Source: a virus. Taken from it: a DNA stretch of 26,754 nucleotides. Below are positions 1 to 7,233 of this stretch, in pieces; within the stretch, counting starts at the first letter, position 1; every line of letters begins with the position of its first letter. The position numbers and the translations under genes were made by a program. The stretch covers positions 1 through 26,754 of IMG/VR virus record IMGVR_UViG_3300035182_000695; one strand, written 5' to 3'. The notes beneath the pieces are model-generated. The model was given only the letters and a program-made list of their open reading frames with translations. It had not been told where the DNA came from and did not search any database.

Positions 1-296
1 TCTTATTTATTTATTTTATTTATCTTACTTAGTTAGTAGAGCGTTAGTCCTCCACCTTTTGTTTCCAACGTCTCCGACGATTTTTTTTATTTTTGCTTTT
101 AAGCTTGATTCTTTTTGTTGATGTTAATTTATTGCACGTCAAATTAAATTGCTGCAACTAATATTTTTTTCACGGTCAACTTATTTATTGTTGATAACTT
201 ATTTAAAAGTTTAACTCATTATATTTTTATAATCAGATTATTCAAATTCTTTGGCCTGACTCTAAAAATGTTAAAACGAATATTTTTTTATTTTAT
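1..296. other. Non-coding left flank
   Basis: No coding frame is visible on either strand. The segment is very AT-rich, with a short GC-richer patch around 45-80. It contains a small AT-rich inverted repeat (TTAATTT at 124-130 against AAATTAA at 141-147) that could be part of the left end of the tnpB element, but no end motif can be fixed. It ends at the tnpB promoter. Confidence 0.5.
69..88 (+). terminator. Possible weak intrinsic terminator
   Basis: CGTC (69-72) pairs with GACG (76-79) around a 3-base loop, followed by A and eight T (81-88). The 4-bp stem is short for an intrinsic terminator. If real it would end an upstream + strand transcript before the tnpB element. Confidence 0.25.
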
Positions 297-327
297 TTTG
301 TATTTTTAAATAAAATGTCTATATTTG
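297..327 (+). promoter_or_regulatory. Bacteroidota-type promoter of tnpB (first copy)
   Basis: A -33 box TTTG (297-300), a 19-bp spacer and a -7 box TATATTTG (320-327) match the Bacteroidota primary sigma consensus exactly. The tnpB ATG is at 332, so the expected transcription start falls at or one base before the start codon. The tnpB mRNA would then be leaderless or nearly so. Confidence 0.75.
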
Positions 328-331
328 TGCT

Positions 332-1594
332 ATGTTAAAGGCTTTCAAGTACAGACTATACCCAAACAAAGAACAGCAAATTGCTTTAGATAAGCATATT
401 GGTAGCGTTCGTTTTGTTTATAATTTAGCTTTAGAAACTAAAAAGGTGGCGTACAATAACGCTCGTGTAAATCTTTCGAGATACGATTTACAAGTTCAAT
501 TAAAAGACTTGAAAAAAGAATGTGAGTGGTTGAAAGAAGTAAATAGTCAGAGTTTACAAGTTGCATTAATGAACTTAGATGCTTCTTATTTGAGTTATTT
601 CAGAGGATTAAAAGACGGAAGTATTGATAAGAAAAAAAATAATTATGTTAATTCTAAATTATCAAAAGGATTGCCGATAGACAACAATAAACTTCAAAAC
701 ATAGGAAAGCCGAAATTCAAAAGTAAAAAAGACAGCGTTCAAAGTTTCAATTGTCCTCAGAATTTTTACATAATAGACGGTAAATTAGATATTCCTAAAT
801 TAAAAACTGGAATTAAAATAATCTTACACAGAAAATTAGTTGGAGAACAAAGAAACGTAACTATAAGCAGAACATCAACAGGGAAATATTTCGCATCCAT
901 ATTAGTTGAAGACGGATTCGTGGCGCCGAAATTAAAGAAAATAAAACCTGAAACATCAGTAGGATTAGACTTAGGTATTAAAACATTTGCTGTTTGTAGC
1001 GATGGAAAAGAAATAGAGTCGCCTAAATTTTTAAGAGAATCTTTAAAAAGAATAAAAATATTACAAAAAAGACAAGCGAAAAAAAATAAAGATAGTAATA
1101 ACAGTAAAAAAGCATTAAAAAAAATCGCATTAGCGCACGAAAAAGTTGCTAATCAAAGGAAAGATTTTCTACACAAAGAAAGTAATTTGATAACCAAAAA
1201 TTATGATACAATTTGTTTAGAAGATTTAGCAGTTTCAAACTTAGTGAAAAATCATTCATTAGCTTTATCAATAAGCGATTCGGGATGGAGTATTTTTACT
1301 CGATTTGTAAAATATAAAGCAGATTGGGGAGGTAAAAACTATATTGAAATTGATAGATTTTTTCCTAGCAGCAAGCTTCACGCAAAATGCGGTTACATAA
1401 ATAAAGACTTGGAATTAATTCAGCGAGAATGGACTTGTAAATGTGGTGAATTAGTAAACCGAGACTTAAATGCAGCAATAAATATTCGCAATTTTGCGTT
1501 AAAACAAACAGGAGTGGGACGCTCCAAAGTGCTTGTGGAGTTGCCGACAATGGTCGGGGCTATGAAACAAGAAGCACATAAGATTATTATCTAG
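332..1594 (+). CDS. tnpB: TnpB, RNA-guided endonuclease of an IS200/IS605-type element
   Basis: This is a complete 420-aa TnpB, the ancestor-type relative of Cas12. It binds an omegaRNA transcribed from its own 3' end and cuts DNA matching the guide. The OrfB-type helix-turn-helix N terminus (FKYRLYPNKEQ, residues 5-15) is followed by a split RuvC domain. The catalytic residues are D213 in GLDLGIKT, E297 in CLEDL and D378 in NRDLNAAINI, all present, so the nuclease looks active. The zinc ribbon is atypical: H350-x2-C353 and C369-x-C371. Residues about 95-122 form a charged insertion that the second TnpB in the window lacks. The start is fixed by the conserved MLKAFKYR beginning just after the promoter. 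No TnpA transposase lies within the window, so mobility would need TnpA in trans, or the gene has been kept for its nuclease activity. Confidence 0.95.
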   Translation: MLKAFKYRLYPNKEQQIALDKHIGSVRFVYNLALETKKVAYNNARVNLSRYDLQVQLKDLKKECEWLKEVNSQSLQVALMNLDASYLSYFRGLKDGSIDKKKNNYVNSKLSKGLPIDNNKLQNIGKPKFKSKKDSVQSFNCPQNFYIIDGKLDIPKLKTGIKIILHRKLVGEQRNVTISRTSTGKYFASILVEDGFVAPKLKKIKPETSVGLDLGIKTFAVCSDGKEIESPKFLRESLKRIKILQKRQAKKNKDSNNSKKALKKIALAHEKVANQRKDFLHKESNLITKNYDTICLEDLAVSNLVKNHSLALSISDSGWSIFTRFVKYKADWGGKNYIEIDRFFPSSKLHAKCGYINKDLELIQREWTCKCGELVNRDLNAAINIRNFALKQTGVGRSKVLVELPTMVGAMKQEAHKIII

Positions 1595-1624
1595 TGTAGT
1601 TCACAATAATCCTTCAATCGATGA
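1511..1624 (+). ncRNA. Probable omegaRNA 3' scaffold, right end and guide of the first tnpB element
   Basis: Two hairpins sit at the tnpB 3' end. The first is CCGAC (1544-1548) with GTCGG (1553-1557) around the loop AATG. The second is CACATAAGAT (1575-1584) with ATCTAGTG (1589-1596), which has two bulged A residues. The second ends in GTAGTTCAC (1596-1604), which from memory matches the right end of many IS605-type tnpB elements. By the omegaRNA rule the guide would begin at 1605 and cover about 1605-1624, including the ATG of the next gene. The 5' boundary of the RNA is a guess. Confidence 0.5.
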
Positions 1625-1830
1625 ATGACGAATCATTAATGCCATTTGGAAAATACAAAAACATTAGACTTGCAAATATCCCTGCGAGTTACTTCTTTTA
1701 TCTCGAACCTGGAATGAAAGAAAAAGCCCCTAATAAGCGCAGTTTGACTGAAAAACTTCTACTAGACTACATAAACGACAATCGAGATGTTCTAAATAAA
1801 CAGGTCAATGAGTCAAGAAGCGGTAATTAG
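1621..1830 (+). CDS. DUF3820 family small protein
   Basis: The 69-aa protein matches the DUF3820 pattern at its N terminus: LMPFGKYKNIRLANIPASY (residues 6-24) resembles the usual MPFGKYKG...L.DIP.SYL signature. DUF3820 proteins are common in phages and bacteria; their biochemical role is not established. Its ATG lies only 16 bases past the inferred right end of the tnpB element, so the insertion probably separated the gene from its original upstream region. It may now be expressed by read-through from the tnpB promoter. It is not part of the P1 unit, whose promoter lies downstream of its stop. Confidence 0.8.
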   Translation: MNDESLMPFGKYKNIRLANIPASYFFYLEPGMKEKAPNKRSLTEKLLLDYINDNRDVLNKQVNESRSGN

Positions 1831-1861
1831 GCGTTAACTTTAATATACTTAACATCAGATT

Positions 1862-1937
1862 GTTAATAACTTTACAAACATTTTATTTGCAGATGTGTAT
1901 ATTCGTTGTATATTTGTGTAACAATTAAGTTAAACAC
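1862..1937 (+). promoter_or_regulatory. Promoter P1 with conserved upstream palindrome and leader
   Basis: The palindrome GTTAATAAC (1862-1870) is followed 15 bp later by the -33 box TTTG (1886-1889, continuing as TTTGCAG), a 19-bp spacer and the -7 box TATATTTG (1909-1916). A 21-base leader, TGTAACAATTAAGTTAAACAC (1917-1937), follows; its core TTAAGTTAA is palindromic. The same arrangement recurs at P2 and P3. Transcription should start near 1920, giving a leader of about 36 nt to the ATG at 1956. Confidence 0.85.
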
Positions 1938-1955
1938 TAGCAAAATCAAGACATT

Positions 1956-2348
1956 ATGAGTAATTTTCAAGCATCAGAATCAGGAGTTATCAAAGCAGGT
2001 GATATAGCATCATTCAAAGGATTTTGGGATGCGGAAGTTAAGACTGCTGATAAAGGAATCATTACAGTTATAGGAAACGATGGTGTGTTTATGGACGATT
2101 CTTTTCAAAAGAAAGAAGAATTCACTATCGAAGACTTAAAGCGTATTTTCAGAAAGTTTAATGTGCTTCGTCCAGAAAATACGCACGAATCGATTATAAA
2201 ATACTCAAAACTTTACGAATCAGACAGATTTCCTGTTTCTGTACATAGAATGATACTTAATGCGATAAAGCCTCACAGAAACGATTTAAAGCAGTTGCAC
2301 GATAAGTTTCTTGCATTAGTTGAAAACAAAATTGGTAAAATCTATTAA
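1956..2348 (+). CDS. Hypothetical protein, first gene of unit P1
   Basis: I do not recognise this 130-aa protein. Residues about 12-48 look like a run of short beta strands with glycines (for example GIITVIGNDGVF). The C-terminal two thirds are charged and helical. It has no signal peptide or membrane segment, so it is probably cytosolic. It is the promoter-proximal gene behind P1, the position of strongest expression, and the next gene follows after 2 bases. Confidence 0.85.
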   Translation: MSNFQASESGVIKAGDIASFKGFWDAEVKTADKGIITVIGNDGVFMDDSFQKKEEFTIEDLKRIFRKFNVLRPENTHESIIKYSKLYESDRFPVSVHRMILNAIKPHRNDLKQLHDKFLALVENKIGKIY

Positions 2349-2350
2349 TT

Positions 2351-2674
2351 ATGAAAAAGTACACTCAATTAGAAACGGAACAAAGAGAAGCTCAAGCGAG
2401 ATTCGATAAAGCAATCTATTTAACTTATGTTGAATATGGAAAATACAACCAGTATAAGCGTATTAATAAGGAGTTGTTTATTGAGATGTTAAATAACAAG
2501 GTTGATAAAAAAACAACTCACGAATTTGATAAAAAAAGAATTTATAGAATAGCTGACAGTAAGGAAATTTGGATTGATAAAAATAAAAATGTTTTAGGTG
2601 AGGTTTTCACGGAAGTTTGTAGGGACAATGAAGATATTGTTTTAGAATCATTTTGGATTAACGAAGGATATTAA
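2351..2674 (+). CDS. Hypothetical protein
   Basis: This 107-aa soluble protein has a charged, Tyr-rich helical N terminus (residues 1-50) and a C-terminal half with several short predicted strands ending in an acidic stretch (CRDNEDIVLESFW). No family is recognised. It starts 2 bases after the previous stop and is clearly in the same transcription unit. Confidence 0.8.
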   Translation: MKKYTQLETEQREAQARFDKAIYLTYVEYGKYNQYKRINKELFIEMLNNKVDKKTTHEFDKKRIYRIADSKEIWIDKNKNVLGEVFTEVCRDNEDIVLESFWINEGY

Positions 2675-2686
2675 AAACTACTCATA

Positions 2687-2893
2687 ATGTTTGATAGTAA
2701 GCAAGAATTAATAAAAAGGCATAAAGCTAAGCATCAAGAGGAGTTGCTTGAGATTTTCATTCTAATAGAAGAAAATACTATGCAAACAAAAGTACAGGCG
2801 CTTACTAGATACGCAAGGCTTTTTGGCATGACTGATAAAATAAAAGCGAATGAAGAAATGAAAAAAGCTTACTCTGAATTTAATACCAAATAA
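2687..2893 (+). CDS. Small helical phage-type hypothetical protein
   Basis: The 68-aa protein is almost entirely helical and highly charged. The segment LIEENTMQTKVQALTRYARL (residues 26-45) and the following FGMTDKI resemble small conserved hypothetical proteins of Bacteroidota phages. This is recognition from memory, not a search. No catalytic motif is visible. It lies 12 bases after its neighbour in the P1 unit. Confidence 0.75.
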   Translation: MFDSKQELIKRHKAKHQEELLEIFILIEENTMQTKVQALTRYARLFGMTDKIKANEEMKKAYSEFNTK

Positions 2894-2904
2894 AAAAATA
2901 TAAA

Positions 2905-3234
2905 ATGAAATCATATTATTCTCTAATGTCAATGTTTGCACTTTCAATGATGAGTGCAGATAATTTTGGCAACACAACAAATAGGCGTTCTAATTTTATT
3001 TCTGATGAAGAATTAGAGCAAAAGAATAAGCCTAACTATAAATTCAATTTCTCTATTCCTAAAAGTACAAAGTTGTATCTGTTTGAAAGCAATGGAAACT
3101 TTGAAACTTTCACAGAGTTTGCAAGTCGTAATGAAATGCCAAATTATTGTGTGTTTCATTGTATTGCAATAAATGATAAGTCAGCATTAAATAAGTTTAA
3201 TAAATGGAAATTATCAAACAGTGCAGGATGCTAA
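2905..3234 (+). CDS. Hypothetical protein
   Basis: The 109-aa protein opens with a Met/Ser-rich, weakly hydrophobic stretch (residues 3-18, YYSLMSMFALSMMSAD). This is too polar for a convincing signal peptide or membrane helix. A disordered middle is followed by a compact beta-rich C terminus (residues 48-105). No function is known. Its stop codon overlaps the beginning of the first structured spacer, the TAA lying inside GCTAAC. Confidence 0.75.
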   Translation: MKSYYSLMSMFALSMMSADNFGNTTNRRSNFISDEELEQKNKPNYKFNFSIPKSTKLYLFESNGNFETFTEFASRNEMPNYCVFHCIAINDKSALNKFNKWKLSNSAGC

Positions 3235-3242
3235 CACTTGCC

Positions 3243-3318
3243 ACTAACGTTACGAAGCCTTGCTTAGTTTGACTCTTAGCGGTTATGTAATGCCAAATTG
3301 AGCAAGGGTTGGGTTAGT
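3243..3318 (+). other. Structured non-coding spacer E1 (attC-like or RNA hairpin)
   Basis: An outer stem pairs ACTAAC (3243-3248) with GTTAGT (3313-3318). An inner 14-bp stem pairs CCTTGCTTAGTTTG (3258-3271) with CAAATTGAGCAAGG (3294-3307), fully paired with two G-U wobbles, around a 22-base loop. It is GC-richer than its surroundings and sits in a spacer of 135 bases, in a region where spacers are usually under 15. The AAC/GTT outer pairing with unequal internal spacers resembles an integron attC site; a structured regulatory RNA is the alternative. Confidence 0.55.
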
Positions 3319-3369
3319 AACAGTAGCCAAATTAAAATTTAAAAACAAATAACAATTAAAAATACAATT

Positions 3370-3612
3370 ATGAAAAATTCAAGTGTAACAATAAAAGGAT
3401 TAACAAGAATACAAGCAAATGCATTAGCTCTTTTGTGCGAGGATGAAGCTATCGGCAAATTGATTAATGAAAAAATGGATGAAATAAAATCCACAACAGA
3501 GGAAGGAGATGAGTTATATGATTTATGTAGTTCATTAGAGGACGAAATGGCTTCAATGGATTTTGACGACTCTGATGGTGACGTTAATCATGTTGCTGAT
3601 TTTGGCGCTTAA
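3370..3612 (+). CDS. Small acidic protein between two structured spacers
   Basis: The 80-aa protein has a helical N-terminal half (VTIKGLTRIQANALALLCED, residues 6-25) and a strongly acidic tail (DFDDSDGDVNHVADFGA). The tail could mimic nucleic acid or bind cations; this is inference. No family is recognised. It is the only gene bounded on both sides by hairpin-bearing spacers (E1 and E2), giving it the look of a single-gene cassette. It has its own A-rich leader of about 30 bases and no visible promoter. Confidence 0.75.
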   Translation: MKNSSVTIKGLTRIQANALALLCEDEAIGKLINEKMDEIKSTTEEGDELYDLCSSLEDEMASMDFDDSDGDVNHVADFGA

Positions 3613-3655
3613 TAAACCTATATCAACACCCGAAGCATAAACATCAAAGGCTATT

Positions 3656-3711
3656 GGTGCTAACGGATTGCACCTAATAAATCGGCTTGCTGTTTATTAG
3701 GTGCTGTTACC
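3656..3711 (+). other. Structured non-coding spacer E2 (12-bp perfect hairpin)
   Basis: GCACCTAATAAA (3670-3681) and TTTATTAGGTGC (3693-3704) form a perfect 12-bp stem around an 11-base loop. An outer pairing GGT...AAC (3656-3658, 3662-3664) with GTTACC (3706-3711) gives the same layout as E1. An alternative hairpin is possible between GGTGC (3656-3660) and GCACC (3670-3674), so the element could switch between two folds. There is no T-tract after the stem, so it is not a standard intrinsic terminator. Confidence 0.6.
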
Positions 3712-3772
3712 TGCTGGCGGACTGAATGTTGCTATAAGACTTTAATATAAAAACAATTTAACAAATAAAAAT

Positions 3773-4153
3773 ATGACAATCAGATTAAATATTAAGAGAA
3801 TCGCCTTTGTCGGCTTAGTATTAATGCTATTCAGCTTTATGTTAGCTACAATATTCAAGTTCTGTCAATTATCTCAAGTGATACAACAACCTCAGCGTGA
3901 TGTTGCTATTACTATGTCAATTATTTTTATTGCTGCTGTTGGCTGCTTACTTTGTTTACTCGCAGTTGTTTTATCTTCTATCAATAGCGTTAAAGAGATT
4001 ATAGATGAGCAATATCAAGAACGAATGGATGAAAATCAAACAGCACTTGCGGGAGAAATTATATCGATGGTTAAAAATCATCAAGGCAGCGGAAACGCAT
4101 TATTTAAAATACTAACAGAATTTCACCTTACTAAAAAGAAAAACAATAACTAA
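3773..4153 (+). CDS. Small two-helix inner-membrane protein
   Basis: The 126-aa protein has two strong hydrophobic segments (about residues 9-29 and 45-70) separated by a short polar loop, then a soluble charged C-terminal tail of about 55 residues predicted to be helical. By the positive-inside rule both ends are probably cytoplasmic (RLNIKR precedes helix 1). No family is recognised. It lies downstream of spacer E2 and 22 bases before the large 708-aa gene. Confidence 0.8.
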   Translation: MTIRLNIKRIAFVGLVLMLFSFMLATIFKFCQLSQVIQQPQRDVAITMSIIFIAAVGCLLCLLAVVLSSINSVKEIIDEQYQERMDENQTALAGEIISMVKNHQGSGNALFKILTEFHLTKKKNNN

Positions 4154-4175
4154 AATAAAAAAACAAAAAGATAGT

Positions 4176-6302
4176 ATGAAAAAGTTCAACGCAACAATTC
4201 AAAAGCACTTCGACGAGATGTGCAAAACAGGCAAACTGTTCAGAGTAAAATTAACAGGACAAGAAATTTGGGACTTGTATCTCAAATCATTCGACAACGA
4301 CCCAATGTTCAGAGACCCCGAAAGCTCTACACATAACTGTAATCATTGCAAAAATTTCATTAGAAGATACGGAAACATAGTTTCTATCTCAGAAGACTTC
4401 AAAATTGTAACATTGTTTGATGTGCAAGCAGATGAAGAATTTGTTAGCGTTGCAGCCGCTTTATCTAAGGCAGTTAAATCATCTAAGGTGGCAGAAGTGT
4501 TCTTTGAAACATTTGATGAGCTTAATAAGCTTCCTTATGAGAGCTGTAATAAGAAAAACGCATTGTTTCAATTAGGTGTTGATAAAAACACTAAACGCTA
4601 TACTAAAGAAGAAGCCGAGAAGTTTGGTGTTGTTAAAGCTAATCAATTGGTTGAGTTTCATCACTTGCACTTATCATTACATAAAGACTTTGTAGATACA
4701 ACTGGCAATTCTGTTGAATCAATTATGGGTAAATACAGAGATGACAAAAATGTTTTCGAGCGTGCTATGGAAACAATCTCTTTAGACACTTTACACTTAG
4801 TTCGAGATTTAATCAATCAAGGTTCTTTACTAGACGGACAAACTCACCTGTATAAAGTTGAGCAAATGATTCCTTTGAAAAAAGAATACGATGAATTGAG
4901 TAAAGCGCAAAGAAGTAATTGGTGTTGGATTAAGTCTTACAAATTTCAGTTAGCTAAATTCAGAAACGAATTAATAGGCGTTTTATGTACTGAGCTTTCA
5001 GAAGGCAAAGAAATTAATGAAGCGTGTCAAGCTTGGAACAAACGAGTTGACCCTATCAATTATATGAAAACAACCGCTCCAATAACTAAAAAGCAAATCG
5101 CAGAAGCTAAAGAGTTTGTTGAGCAAAATGGCTATACTGAGTCCTTTGATAGAAGATTCGCTACCATCGAAGACATTAAAGCGTCTGAGATATTACACAT
5201 CAACTCAGGAAAAGGCGGACTTGAAGAGGTTTCTATTTTTGATAGCGTGAAAGCAACATCTTCAACAAGACACAAAAGAAATGAGTTCGACGGCATTGAA
5301 GAAGTGAGCATAGAGAAATTTATGGAAACTATTCTGCCTACTTGCTCTTCTGTTGAAGTGCTTTTAAGAAGCGCACACGAAAGTAATTTAGCGTCTTTAA
5401 CAACAGCTAACAATCCTGATAGCAAGAATATCTTTAAATGGAGTAACAATTACTCTTGGACGTTTAATGGCGATTTAGCCGGCAAATCTCAAATCAAAGA
5501 TGCTGTAAAGTCAAGAGGTGGAAATGTAGAAGGTGTTATGCGTATTAGTTTATCTTTTCCTGACACTACTGATGATTATGATTTACACTTAATCGAGCCT
5601 AACAGAAATCAAATATCTTATAGTAATTTGAGAGTTAAGCATTCATCTTCGGGTATGTTGGATTTAGATGCTCAAGGACGAGATGGAAATCAACCTGCTG
5701 AAAAACGAGTAGAGAACATTATCTACACAGACAAAGCTAGTATGCCAAAAGGTGCTTATCAAGTATATGTAAACAACTATTCTGAAAGAGGATTACATAC
5801 CGCATTTATGCTAGAAATTGAAATTGATAATGAAATTACTGTTTTGAAATTGAAACCAAAAAAATCAATCAACAAGATTAATGCTTGTAAAATTGAATTT
5901 GACGGAAACAATTTTGAATTAACGCCTTGCGAAGGAATGGAAGTTACTGATTCAAAATCTATCTCTAAAGAAATTTACGGATTAGAAACAAATCAATTTC
6001 ATAAAGTAAATTTAGTTTGCTTGTCACCTAATCATTGGGGAGATAACAATGTAGGCAATAAGCATTACTTCTTTATGCTAGACAAATGTAAATCTCCTGT
6101 AAGCATTAGAAGCTTTCATAACGAGAACTTAATGCCTGAGTTAGCTGCTCACAGAAAAGTAATGGAGGTACTCGCTAGTTCAAACTCTATTACATCAACA
6201 GACAAACAACTTTCGGGACTCGGATTTAATGCGACGGTCAGAGAAGAGTTGATTGTTAGGCTAACAGGTACGCATAAAAGAACATTGAAAATTAAATTCT
6301 AA
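4176..6302 (+). CDS. Large phage-type protein with a DUF2135/YfaP-like beta domain
   Basis: At 708 aa this is the largest protein here. The N terminus carries a possible metal site, H53-x-C55-x2-C58, in NCNHCKNFIRRYG. The middle (about residues 70-450) is mostly helical. Residues about 460-540 carry the DUF2135/YfaP-like pattern: DYDLHLIEPNRNQISYSN, then SGMLDLDAQGRDG, ENIIYT and GAYQVYVNNY. This beta sandwich is often found with vWA or adhesion-type proteins. A conserved C-terminal block SPNHWGDNNVGNKHYFFM starts near residue 618. There is no signal peptide, so it is probably cytosolic or a virion-associated factor. Proteins of this architecture occur in phages of several phyla; their role is unknown to me. 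The 129-aa gene after it looks like a functional partner. Confidence 0.9.
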   Translation: MKKFNATIQKHFDEMCKTGKLFRVKLTGQEIWDLYLKSFDNDPMFRDPESSTHNCNHCKNFIRRYGNIVSISEDFKIVTLFDVQADEEFVSVAAALSKAVKSSKVAEVFFETFDELNKLPYESCNKKNALFQLGVDKNTKRYTKEEAEKFGVVKANQLVEFHHLHLSLHKDFVDTTGNSVESIMGKYRDDKNVFERAMETISLDTLHLVRDLINQGSLLDGQTHLYKVEQMIPLKKEYDELSKAQRSNWCWIKSYKFQLAKFRNELIGVLCTELSEGKEINEACQAWNKRVDPINYMKTTAPITKKQIAEAKEFVEQNGYTESFDRRFATIEDIKASEILHINSGKGGLEEVSIFDSVKATSSTRHKRNEFDGIEEVSIEKFMETILPTCSSVEVLLRSAHESNLASLTTANNPDSKNIFKWSNNYSWTFNGDLAGKSQIKDAVKSRGGNVEGVMRISLSFPDTTDDYDLHLIEPNRNQISYSNLRVKHSSSGMLDLDAQGRDGNQPAEKRVENIIYTDKASMPKGAYQVYVNNYSERGLHTAFMLEIEIDNEITVLKLKPKKSINKINACKIEFDGNNFELTPCEGMEVTDSKSISKEIYGLETNQFHKVNLVCLSPNHWGDNNVGNKHYFFMLDKCKSPVSIRSFHNENLMPELAAHRKVMEVLASSNSITSTDKQLSGLGFNATVREELIVRLTGTHKRTLKIKF

Positions 6303-6330
6303 ATATAAATCAAATAAAAAAACAGAAAAA

Positions 6331-6720
6331 ATGGAAATGTACAAAGAAGCAACAAGACTTGGACTAAGAGTTCAAACAACAAGAGGTCCTTTATCAATTG
6401 AACAATTGTGGGACTTAAAATTAACTGAATTAGATGCTTTAGCAGTATCTCTTCAAGAGGCTCACGAAAAATCAAAAAGTAAATCGTTTTTGGACACTAA
6501 GACTGTTAAAGACAAAGGAATTAAATTACAATTCGATATTGTATTAGACATTCTTAATACTAAAAACGAAGAGCAAAAAGCCGCCAAAGAGTCTGCGAGA
6601 ATCAAAGCGCACAACAACAGAATTGACGAGCTTATCGCTGAGAAAAAAGATAAAGTTATGGAAGCTAAATCTATCAAAGACCTTGAGAAGATGAGAATTC
6701 CAGTAGAGTCAGAAGATTAA
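6331..6720 (+). CDS. Conserved phage protein, partner of the 708-aa protein
   Basis: The 129-aa protein begins with a pattern I recognise from many phage genomes: MYKEATRLGLRVQTTRGPLS (residues 3-22), then EQLWDLKLTELDALAV. This is followed by FDIVLDILNTK and a long charged coiled-coil C terminus (about residues 78-125). The family has no known biochemical activity, but the coiled coil suggests oligomerisation or binding to a partner. It is separated by 28 A-rich bases from the 708-aa gene and ends just before a hairpin, so the two form a natural sub-operon. Confidence 0.85.
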   Translation: MEMYKEATRLGLRVQTTRGPLSIEQLWDLKLTELDALAVSLQEAHEKSKSKSFLDTKTVKDKGIKLQFDIVLDILNTKNEEQKAAKESARIKAHNNRIDELIAEKKDKVMEAKSIKDLEKMRIPVESED

Positions 6721-6729
6721 TAAACAATA

Positions 6730-6754
6730 GTGGGAAGGTGTTATGCTTTCCCAC
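6730..6754 (+). terminator. Hairpin after the 708-aa/129-aa pair, probable partial terminator
   Basis: GTGGGAA (6730-6736) pairs with TTCCCAC (6748-6754), extended by one G-C pair past a bulge, with a loop of about 8 bases. It is followed by TTATTT and an A tract. The U run is short, so termination may be partial, or the hairpin may protect the 3' end of the upstream transcript. No promoter consensus was found between it and the next gene. Confidence 0.55.
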
Positions 6755-6774
6755 TTATTTAAAAAAAACACAAA

Positions 6775-6996
6775 ATGAAAAAATCGGAAATAAAGTTCAG
6801 TCTGTCTTTACTTAAAATGAACAGAAAGTACCATAAATCAGGAATGATTAACTCTAATATTGTTGAAAAAAACAGAAAAAATTTAAGCAAAAGCACAATT
6901 AATATGTTAGAGAAAAAATTTAAAAACCACTCATCGTATTATAATGATTTATCACTTGCGATAAATGCACTTGAAAAACAACTTAAATCAAAGTAG
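6775..6996 (+). CDS. Small basic helical hypothetical protein
   Basis: The 73-aa protein is Lys/Asn/Ser-rich with strong net positive charge (FSLSLLKMNRKYHKS near the N terminus, FKNHSSYYNDLSLAINALEK near the C terminus). It has no membrane segment. The charge would suit nucleic-acid binding, but nothing specific supports that. It is the first gene after the hairpin and ends 2 bases before a lipoprotein gene. Confidence 0.7.
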   Translation: MKKSEIKFSLSLLKMNRKYHKSGMINSNIVEKNRKNLSKSTINMLEKKFKNHSSYYNDLSLAINALEKQLKSK

Positions 6997-6998
6997 CT

Positions 6999-7232
6999 AT
7001 GAAGAATAAATTATTACTATTGACAATAGCATCTTTACTTACAGTTGCTTGTAATGAATCGAAAAACACAACAATACAATCTACCAACGTACAGATTAAA
7101 GGAATCGAAATAGAAACTTACATTTTTGATAGTTGCGAATATGTAGGAAGCATTATAGAAAACGCTCACAACCAAGATTGGATGACGCATAAAGGAAATT
7201 GTAGATTTTGTAAATATCGTAACAGTAAATAA
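6999..7232 (+). CDS. Small predicted lipoprotein
   Basis: The 77-aa precursor has a typical signal peptide (MKNK, then LLLLTIASLLTVA) and lipobox LTVAC, with C18 as the lipidated residue. The mature part holds further cysteines in FDSCEYVG and KGNCRFC, which could form disulfides or bind metal in the periplasm. The DSCEYVG...THKGNC arrangement resembles small lipoproteins I recall from Bacteroidota phages and prophages. A possible role is superinfection exclusion or envelope modification, which is inference only. Confidence 0.85.
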   Translation: MKNKLLLLTIASLLTVACNESKNTTIQSTNVQIKGIEIETYIFDSCEYVGSIIENAHNQDWMTHKGNCRFCKYRNSK

Positions 7233-7233
7233 A

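Noticed and set aside
1365-1550. Open frames on the minus strand, here and throughout (for example 5132-5449, 14233-14640, 16292-16594, 21790-22113)
   Set aside because: All lie inside or across well-supported + strand genes, have no promoter of the Bacteroidota type and encode low-quality hydrophobic or Ser/Leu-rich sequences typical of antisense frames in AT-rich DNA.
3670-3704. E2 hairpin as an intrinsic terminator
   Set aside because: The stem is strong but is followed by TGTTACCTGC with no T-run, and co-oriented genes continue downstream.
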